Shown one piece after another: positions 58,636 to 64,000 of a stretch of DNA of 64,000 nucleotides. The translations under genes were made by a program, and so were the position numbers. The notes beneath the pieces are model-generated. The model had not been told where the DNA came from. It made no database searches and worked only from the letters and a program-made list of their open reading frames with translations. Source of the stretch: Chryseobacterium candidae (GTDB lineage: Bacteria; Bacteroidota; Bacteroidia; Flavobacteriales; Weeksellaceae); the NCBI RefSeq assembly GCF_004916905.1, contig NZ_SDLV01000006.1:1-64000 (forward strand). Direction: 5' to 3'. Positions within the stretch are counted from its first letter, which is position 1. Every line of letters starts with the position of its first letter.

Positions 58636-61461
58636 TTACTCTCTGTTTTTAACAAGAATCCAACCTGTATATTTTATTGGAGTCTTTTCTTTGTTGGATT
58701 CATTCCAGCTGATATGATACCAGTATGTTCCTGTTCCCAGTTTTTTATCAAAGTGTTTTCCGTCCCATCTGTAGTTGTTGAATCTGTTTCCGGTAAACAC
58801 CATATTTCCATATCTGTCATACACTACAAAGCTCAGATTTTCTTTGTAAGCAAGCTCACTGTAATCTATATAATCATTTACATTATCTCCATTAGGTGTA
58901 ATGGCATTTAACAGATTAGGAATCGTGACTTCTACAGCAACAGGAGTACAGTTATAAGCATCTTTTACATAGAAAGTATGCTGGCCTCTTGTTAAGCCTG
59001 TAAAGGTACTTGAGTCCTGCCAGTTAGCAGTTCCGTCAACTGCATATTTGTAAGGTGCTTTACCGCCGCTTACAATTACAGTTGCTGTATTATTGTTAAT
59101 CTCAATAGTCTGGATTACCGGATCTTCCACTTTTTTAACTTTTACAGTCTGTGTAAGGAAACATCCGTTCTTACCAAGAATTACCGTGTATTCTCCAACA
59201 CCTATGTCTCTGATACCTGATGTGGTAGCTCCTGTACTCCATTGGTACGAATCATATCCGGGACCAGCATCCAGGCTGGTTTTGGCATCCATACAGATAT
59301 ACTGATCTACAAGGATTGGAGATTTTTTAATTGGAAGTACAATTAATTCAATTTTTGCATTTGCTGTACATCCTTCAGCAGTCGTTACTTTCACATATAC
59401 AAATCCTCCTGTTGAAGGGAAATTTTCGGGTGTTGTGATTTCGTTGATCCCTGCTGTAAGGTCATTCAGAGTGCGGTAATATTTTTTCGTAACAGCATTA
59501 TAGTCTGTTACCTTTGCTTTTGTAAGGTCAAAATAAGCATAAGGAGCCACATCATACCAGCAGGCCTTAATAGAAGTGTCAGTTACAATGAATGGCACTA
59601 CCGTAAGGTTTAAAGTTACCTGCTCGCAATCTGTAAACTCAACTGAGTTTCCACAGAATTTATAAACAATTTTGTCTGGTCCTAAATATCCGGGATTAGG
59701 AGTGTACGTGATGGTTCCGTTTGGATTAACCACGGCTGTTCCCTTGGTAGGAGGAGTTATAATTACTACTGTACTTGGAACCACAGTTTGGGTGGAAGAA
59801 GTAAACGTTGGAGTAATAATTTTAGTAGAGCAAGCATTAAGTGCCTGTGTAGTTTCTTTTAAACAAGTTTGTACTTTATAGATAGGAGTTGTCACAGGAG
59901 GGCATGTTCCCATCGTTACTTTTACGGTATAATTTCCTGACTGCGTAGGAGTATAGGTATAACTGGTAGCGCCCGGAATGGCAACTCCGTCACGGAACCA
60001 TTGGTAGGTTTCATATCCATCGTCTACTTCAAGAATGATTCCCGGTACGCACTCACCTGTCTTTTTCGCAATGACAGGGATTGATGAGAATCCTGCAAAG
60101 TACCCTCCGTATCCCGCAGAGCTATATCCTCCGTTGATACCTGCTGTTACAGCTTTTGTAGACGTAATCTTAATGTTTCCGGTTACACTGTTGATGGCAT
60201 AGGTTACCCAGTTCGCATTTCCTGCCAGTGGATAAGGTCCTGCATCAGGTAAAAGAGGAGCATCATTTAACATGACAGTAGCGCCAGCCTCTGTTAAAAT
60301 ATTTAATTTTACTTTCAGGTCACTTGGTGTTGAGCTGGCTCCTCCTACCCCAAGAGGCATTTCATTGATCTTCCCGATTTCATCAATTTTTCTTGGAAGG
60401 AAACAGTTTAATGGCGGGATATAGTTAAATCCATTGGTAGCATCACTTGCTAATACTCCAATAAATTGATATAAATATACATTTTTGGTTGTGGAAATGA
60501 ACATATTTGAATGTCCTGATGTCCCCTGAGCAACATAGCTGGTTTCATTAATTCTGTACCATTCTCCGGCAGCAAGTGTAGCAACAGCAGTACCTCCACC
60601 ATTTAAATATACTTCGGTATTATCTTCAGTGGCCACAATAAGACCACCCTCCATATTTAAGATAGGATCAGTAGATCTTGTTTTTACCATGGCAAAAGTA
60701 TTCCCAAGTCTGTCAACCGGAACAGATTGATCCAGAACCGGGTCACTTCCTGTTGTTGAAGCAGAGAAATTGGCGTTACAGCTTCCATTGGTCAATGTTA
60801 CTGGCTTGTCAGCAACTATTTTGGCACCAATAAAACCTGTTTTGTTTCCAGACTGAGATCCGGATCCTGCAAGAATGAAAGATTGTCCTTTTTGTAAAGT
60901 AAAAGTCTGAGTATTTCCAGTTGGGCTGCCGTTAATAAACACTACTCCAGCGGTTGGGTTCCATGATACTGTTACATTCGTGTTGTCTTCAGTAGCAAGG
61001 ACACCTGCCGTAAAATTCTGTATACTGCTTGTATTTGTATTGGGAGCAGCAGCAACGAAAAAAGTTTTTCCAATTCCGGCCTTTCCTTTACTGGTGATTA
61101 CTTCCCCATGAACACTCTGAGCCAGTCTTAAGCTGCAGTAAAAAGGTTTGGCAGCCTTTAAATAAAGCCCTTTATTACCCACATTGAATGCTTCGGTAGA
61201 TGTTCCTGTGGAAATAAGGTTATTGGCAACCTTATAGGTTTGTGGATTACCTTTACTGATTGTAACGGTTGTAACCACGGTATTATTGTTGTAAATAGTT
61301 ACATCAAAAGGAGTTGGTGAATCAGTAGAAAGGTATATCATATTGTTATACCCTCCAACACTGTCATAATAAGGAGCAATCCAATGCTCGGTATCCCTTT
61401 GTGCAAAGAGTGGATTAATTGTCAAAAAAATTAATACCAAACTGAGTAGAAATCTTTTCAT
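58636..61461 (-). CDS. surface protein: IgGFc-binding-type domain, T9SS type B sorting domain
   Basis: Protein of 941 residues, signal peptide about 1-20. Same plan as the 55013 protein: IgGFc-binding-like N-terminus to about 455 (LATEDNTNVTVSWNP, FNYIPPLNCFLPRKIDEIG, YFAGFSSIPVI), Ig-like WFRDGVAIPGATSYTYTPTQSGNYTVKV, one CGNSVEFTDCEQVTLNL module, then a shorter middle, an SPILVDQYICMDAKTSLDAGPGYDSYQWSTGATTSGI module, and the type B sorting domain (NAITPNGDNVNDYIDYSELA, YRWDGKHFDKKLGTGTYWYHISW). The two genes arose by duplication; the longer copy has extra repeats. Confidence 0.9.
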   Translation of the reverse strand: MKRFLLSLVLIFLTINPLFAQRDTEHWIAPYYDSVGGYNNMIYLSTDSPTPFDVTIYNNNTVVTTVTISKGNPQTYKVANNLISTGTSTEAFNVGNKGLYLKAAKPFYCSLRLAQSVHGEVITSKGKAGIGKTFFVAAAPNTNTSSIQNFTAGVLATEDNTNVTVSWNPTAGVVFINGSPTGNTQTFTLQKGQSFILAGSGSQSGNKTGFIGAKIVADKPVTLTNGSCNANFSASTTGSDPVLDQSVPVDRLGNTFAMVKTRSTDPILNMEGGLIVATEDNTEVYLNGGGTAVATLAAGEWYRINETSYVAQGTSGHSNMFISTTKNVYLYQFIGVLASDATNGFNYIPPLNCFLPRKIDEIGKINEMPLGVGGASSTPSDLKVKLNILTEAGATVMLNDAPLLPDAGPYPLAGNANWVTYAINSVTGNIKITSTKAVTAGINGGYSSAGYGGYFAGFSSIPVIAKKTGECVPGIILEVDDGYETYQWFRDGVAIPGATSYTYTPTQSGNYTVKVTMGTCPPVTTPIYKVQTCLKETTQALNACSTKIITPTFTSSTQTVVPSTVVIITPPTKGTAVVNPNGTITYTPNPGYLGPDKIVYKFCGNSVEFTDCEQVTLNLTVVPFIVTDTSIKACWYDVAPYAYFDLTKAKVTDYNAVTKKYYRTLNDLTAGINEITTPENFPSTGGFVYVKVTTAEGCTANAKIELIVLPIKKSPILVDQYICMDAKTSLDAGPGYDSYQWSTGATTSGIRDIGVGEYTVILGKNGCFLTQTVKVKKVEDPVIQTIEINNNTATVIVSGGKAPYKYAVDGTANWQDSSTFTGLTRGQHTFYVKDAYNCTPVAVEVTIPNLLNAITPNGDNVNDYIDYSELAYKENLSFVVYDRYGNMVFTGNRFNNYRWDGKHFDKKLGTGTYWYHISWNESNKEKTPIKYTGWILVKNRE

Positions 61462-61483
61462 GTGTATGGAATTAGGATTTCTA

Positions 61484-61491
61484 CAAAAATA
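61484..61491 (-). promoter_or_regulatory. candidate -7 element of the 58636-61461 gene
   Basis: TATTTTTG on the minus strand, 22 bases upstream of the ATG. The rest of 61462-61705 is AT-rich with no other signal. Confidence 0.5.
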
Positions 61492-61705
61492 AAATAAAAA
61501 ATGAAATATTTTTAATAAAGTTTAAATAAATGTTAAAAAAATATCGCCAATTTTTAACTAAAAGCCATCTTGGATACGAAACTGGTAATTAACTTTTAAG
61601 CTTGAGCTGTGTGATTATCTGTGGATAGTTCTTTAATGGGTGATTTTTTTAATTCTGCTAATTTTTAAGAATGTGGAGTTGTATTGATGAGTGGAATAAT
61701 GTTAA

Positions 61706-61735
61706 TAAAAAAATCCCGGTGAAATTCACCGGGAT
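61706..61735 (-). terminator. terminator of tsf
   Basis: ATCCCGGTGAA pairs with TTCACCGGGAT around a single base, with seven T following on the minus strand. Confidence 0.9.
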
Positions 61736-61759
61736 TATATTTTTTTTGAAAAAGTCAGC

Positions 61760-62584
61760 TTATAGGCTTACTCTTACAAATCCTGTTACTTTTAAGTCTG
61801 CATTTACAGATTTTACGTAATCAGCAACTGAGATACTTCCGTCTTTAATGAAATCCTGGTGTACCAAAGTGTTGTCTTTGTAGAATCTCTGCATTTTACC
61901 TTTCAGGATGTTATCGATAATGTTTGCAGGCTTACCTTCTTCAGTAAGTTTGTGTCTTTCGATTTCTAATTCTCTGTCGATAGTTTCCTGAGAAACAGCA
62001 GTTTCATCAAGAGCAATTGGGTTCATTGCAGCAACCTGCATAGAAACAGCTTTAGCCGCTTCTTCAGCTCCGTCTACTTTAGCAGAAAGAGACGTGATTG
62101 CAGCGATTTTGTTTCCAGCGTGGATGTAAGCTCCTAAGAAATCTCCCTGGATTCTTTCGAAAGATCCGATTTCGATTTTCTCACCGATAACTCCTGTTTG
62201 CTCAACTAATTTCTCAGCAACAGTGATCCCGTGGAAATCTGTAGCTAAAAGCTCTTCTTTAGTAGCAGCGAAGATAGCCATTTCAGCTAATTCGTAAGCT
62301 AGCTCAACGAAAGCTTCGTTTTTAGCAACGAAGTCAGTTTCACAATTTAAAGAAATTACAGCACCTAAAGTGTTGTCTTCGTTTACTCTTGCGATTACTG
62401 CCCCTTCAGTAGACTCTCTGTCCGCTCTATTAGCAGCAACTTTTTGTCCTTTTTTTCTAAGGATATCTACCGCTTTTTCGAAGTCTCCTTCAGCTTCAAC
62501 TAGAGCTTTCTTGCAGTCCATCATACCTGCACCTGTTTGGTTTCTTAATTTAGCTACGTCTGCAGCAACTGGTGTATAAGACAT
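61760..62584 (-). CDS. tsf: translation elongation factor Ts
   Basis: Nucleotide exchange factor that regenerates EF-Tu-GTP. 274 residues. N-terminal UBA-like part VAKLRNQTGAGMMDCKKALVEAEGDFEKAVDILRKKG, then the core NCETDFVAKNEAFVELA with the conserved TDFVAKN contact, and VSMQVAAMNPIALDE. Usually co-transcribed with rpsB; here it is about 11 kb away, on the opposite strand, with its own promoter and terminator. Confidence 0.97.
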   Translation of the reverse strand: MSYTPVAADVAKLRNQTGAGMMDCKKALVEAEGDFEKAVDILRKKGQKVAANRADRESTEGAVIARVNEDNTLGAVISLNCETDFVAKNEAFVELAYELAEMAIFAATKEELLATDFHGITVAEKLVEQTGVIGEKIEIGSFERIQGDFLGAYIHAGNKIAAITSLSAKVDGAEEAAKAVSMQVAAMNPIALDETAVSQETIDRELEIERHKLTEEGKPANIIDNILKGKMQRFYKDNTLVHQDFIKDGSISVADYVKSVNADLKVTGFVRVSL

Positions 62585-62644
62585 AATATCTATTATTTTT
62601 TATTTAAGATTAGTATTAATTTTTAGCTTAATTTTAGAGCAGTG

Positions 62645-62652
62645 CAAAGATA
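62645..62652 (-). promoter_or_regulatory. candidate -7 element of tsf
   Basis: TATCTTTG on the minus strand, 60 bases upstream of the tsf ATG, consistent with tsf being an independent transcription unit here. Confidence 0.5.
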
Positions 62653-62727
62653 ATGATTTTAATGATAAACTAAAAAATGACTTTTCACGTTATTAATATA
62701 TTTAATACTATTTTAAAGGTTTGATTA

Positions 62728-63510
62728 ATGAAAAAAATCTTCTTCCTTCTATTTATATGCATTTTTGCCCTGGGTTTTTCTCAAAAAAAGAAAAAAACAA
62801 AATCTAGAGCAGTTGTTGAAAAAGAAACTGTAATTATCTATACCGAACAGGAAGCCGAGATCTCAAAGGAGGCAAGAGTAATTGCCGGTTTTTTGAAACA
62901 GAACCCGGGACACGCAAAAACAGACTATTTTAAAAGAAAGCTGATTGATATTATCATGGCCGGTAATTCTCCTGAAGCAAAACCTACGATTAAACCCATC
63001 AGTAAAGAGAAAATTGAAAATATCGTTAAGAATAATGAATTGAATAGCGGAAAAACGATTGCTGCAAATAAAACTTATACTGCTAATGGAAAACCTGTTT
63101 CTAATAATACAGCCGCAGCTATTGAAGCTTTAAAAGAAGAAAGAAGGACTACCTCTTTTGCTTCAGCAGGTTCTGCCGGAACTGCAAAAACTGCGGGCGC
63201 TTCAACAGCATCCAAAGCTGAACCTAGTGAAGAAGGTAAGAGGAGAGCGGCAATGCTTACCCATCTGTTTAATAACGATGTTAACAAAAGTGAAGCTTAT
63301 ATTAATATCAAGAACAGATCCTCATGTAACCTTATTGTTAAGATAAGCGGTAAAAAATACTATAATCTTACGGTTCCTGCAAAAGGGGAGAATTTTATAC
63401 TGGTTGATAAAGGGGAGTATGTAATGACCACATCGGTGTGTGATGCAAAATATTCTTCCTTAAAGAAAATCACCCAGGATATTGAAATTGCCCTGAATGT
63501 TGCGGAATAG
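62728..63510 (+). CDS. exported protein of the repeated family, fourth copy
   Basis: Protein of 260 residues, signal peptide about 1-18 (ALGFSQ). An N-terminal polar half (KKKKTKSRAVVEKETVIIYTEQEAEIS), an Ala/Ser/Gly-rich linker at about 145-170, and the family domain: RRAAMLTHLFNNDVNKSEAYINIKNRSSCNLIVKISGKKYYNLTVPAKGENFILVDKGEYVMTTSVCDAKYSSLKKI. The two conserved Cys are in SSCNL and SVCDA. Divergent from tsf and convergent with accA. Unlike the other three copies it is on the plus strand, on the far side of the tsf block. Unknown function; periplasmic. Confidence 0.82.
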   Translation: MKKIFFLLFICIFALGFSQKKKKTKSRAVVEKETVIIYTEQEAEISKEARVIAGFLKQNPGHAKTDYFKRKLIDIIMAGNSPEAKPTIKPISKEKIENIVKNNELNSGKTIAANKTYTANGKPVSNNTAAAIEALKEERRTTSFASAGSAGTAKTAGASTASKAEPSEEGKRRAAMLTHLFNNDVNKSEAYINIKNRSSCNLIVKISGKKYYNLTVPAKGENFILVDKGEYVMTTSVCDAKYSSLKKITQDIEIALNVAE

Positions 63511-63533
63511 ATTAAACAGAAGAAAACTAAAGA

Positions 63534-63565
63534 AAAACGGTTAAGAAGAAATTCTTAACCGTTTT
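63534..63565. terminator. bidirectional terminator between convergent genes
   Basis: AAAACGGTTAAGAA pairs exactly with TTCTTAACCGTTTT around GAAA, serving the exported protein and accA. Confidence 0.9.
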
Positions 63566-63570
63566 ATTTT

Positions 63571-64000
63571 TTATCCTTTAAACTGACCCATTGCAATGAA
63601 TTTGTCCTGTCTCTGGGTTTCAAGCTCCTGTCCTGTAAATTTGGAGAAGGCTTTGATGTTTTGTAAAATTGAATTTTTCAGGTTCAAATAGGTTGTTTCC
63701 TGATCATAATGAGCACCTCCAAGCGGTTCCTCAATGATTCCGTCAATGAACTTTTCTCTTAAGGCATCCGCCGGAGTAAGATTTAATGCATTGGCTGCAT
63801 CTTCTTTGTGATCCCAGTTTCTCCATAAGATAGAAGAGCAGCTTTCCGGTGCAATTACTGTATACCATGTATTTTCCAGCATATATACTTTATTTCCCAC
63901 ACCTATTCCTAATGCTCCACCACTGGCACCTTCTCCAATGATGTAAGTGAAGATCGGAGTTTTTAGCTGAACCATTTCAAAAATATTTCTTGCAATAGCT
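63571..64000 (-). CDS. accA: acetyl-CoA carboxylase carboxyltransferase subunit alpha (partial)
   Basis: Transfers carboxyl from carboxybiotin to acetyl-CoA with AccD (first step of fatty acid synthesis). Only the C-terminal 142 residues are inside the window; the frame runs open through the right edge (AIARNIFEMVQLKTPIFTYIIG), so the N-terminus lies outside. Diagnostic block: GEGASGGALGIGVGNKVYMLENTWYTVIAPESCSSILWRNWDHKEDAANALNLTPADAL. An internal Met could be mistaken for the start. Confidence 0.95.
   Translation of the reverse strand, partial: AIARNIFEMVQLKTPIFTYIIGEGASGGALGIGVGNKVYMLENTWYTVIAPESCSSILWRNWDHKEDAANALNLTPADALREKFIDGIIEEPLGGAHYDQETTYLNLKNSILQNIKAFSKFTGQELETQRQDKFIAMGQFKG

Noticed and set aside
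1..64000. tRNA, rRNA, CRISPR arrays, transposases, integrases and toxin-antitoxin modules
   Set aside because: No cloverleaf-like sequence, regular spacer array or corresponding protein motif was found in any gap.

Overview
The window reads as a chromosomal segment of a Flavobacteriia member, most likely Chryseobacterium or a close Weeksellaceae relative. The evidence is the low GC content, SusC/SusD pairs, type A and type B T9SS sorting domains, DUF4252/GIN-domain proteins, a type B L31, the alternative GlmU family, and repeated Bacteroidota-type promoters (TAnnTTTG, in some cases with an upstream TTG about 18-20 bases away). Nothing indicates a plasmid or prophage; no tRNA, rRNA, CRISPR array or transposase was seen. 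Genus assignment is inference from protein family composition.

Layout. (1) 329-5667, minus strand: a compact five-gene operon encoding two paralogous exported subunit-like proteins, an Ig-fold chaperone-like protein, a 917-residue outer-membrane barrel protein and a third exported beta protein. Its layout mirrors chaperone-usher and WxL loci, but none of the genes is recognisable as a classical member. This is the best candidate for an undescribed system. (2) 5855-23719: a phospholipid and phosphate scavenging region. It holds SusC-SusD-phosphocholine phospholipase C on the minus strand, then an Omp85-family protein and an SDR oxidoreductase, then SusC-SusD plus a fused glycerophosphodiesterase/alkaline phosphatase on the plus strand, and a convergent PI-specific phospholipase C lipoprotein. 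(3) 24118-29600: an exported protein, aroA, a MazG-like pyrophosphohydrolase with a beta-helix lipoprotein, type B L31, and a GlmU-like protein. (4) 29700-33422: an ECF sigma factor operon with a membrane partner and DUF4252/GIN proteins. (5) 33610-48630: guaB, a tail-collar/T9SS pair, DUF4407, ruvC, a LigT-like protein, a serine hydrolase, a Dph6-like ATPase, fused isobutyryl-CoA mutase, two unknown outer-envelope genes, and DUF3667. (6) 48978-64000: rplM-rpsI-rpsB, then an approximately 11.7 kb block carrying trmB, a family of related exported proteins and two giant T9SS type B proteins, ending with tsf in reverse orientation, and finally the 3' part of accA.

How the parts fit. The phospholipase, phosphodiesterase and phosphatase enzymes form a plausible surface pathway from intact phospholipid to free phosphate, with two SusCD transporters for uptake. 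The rpsB/tsf arrangement is what a single inversion of about 50.85-62.7 kb would produce. Three intergenic regions contain inverted arrays of 7-bp units with a fixed TGG phase, which look like one family of dispersed element.
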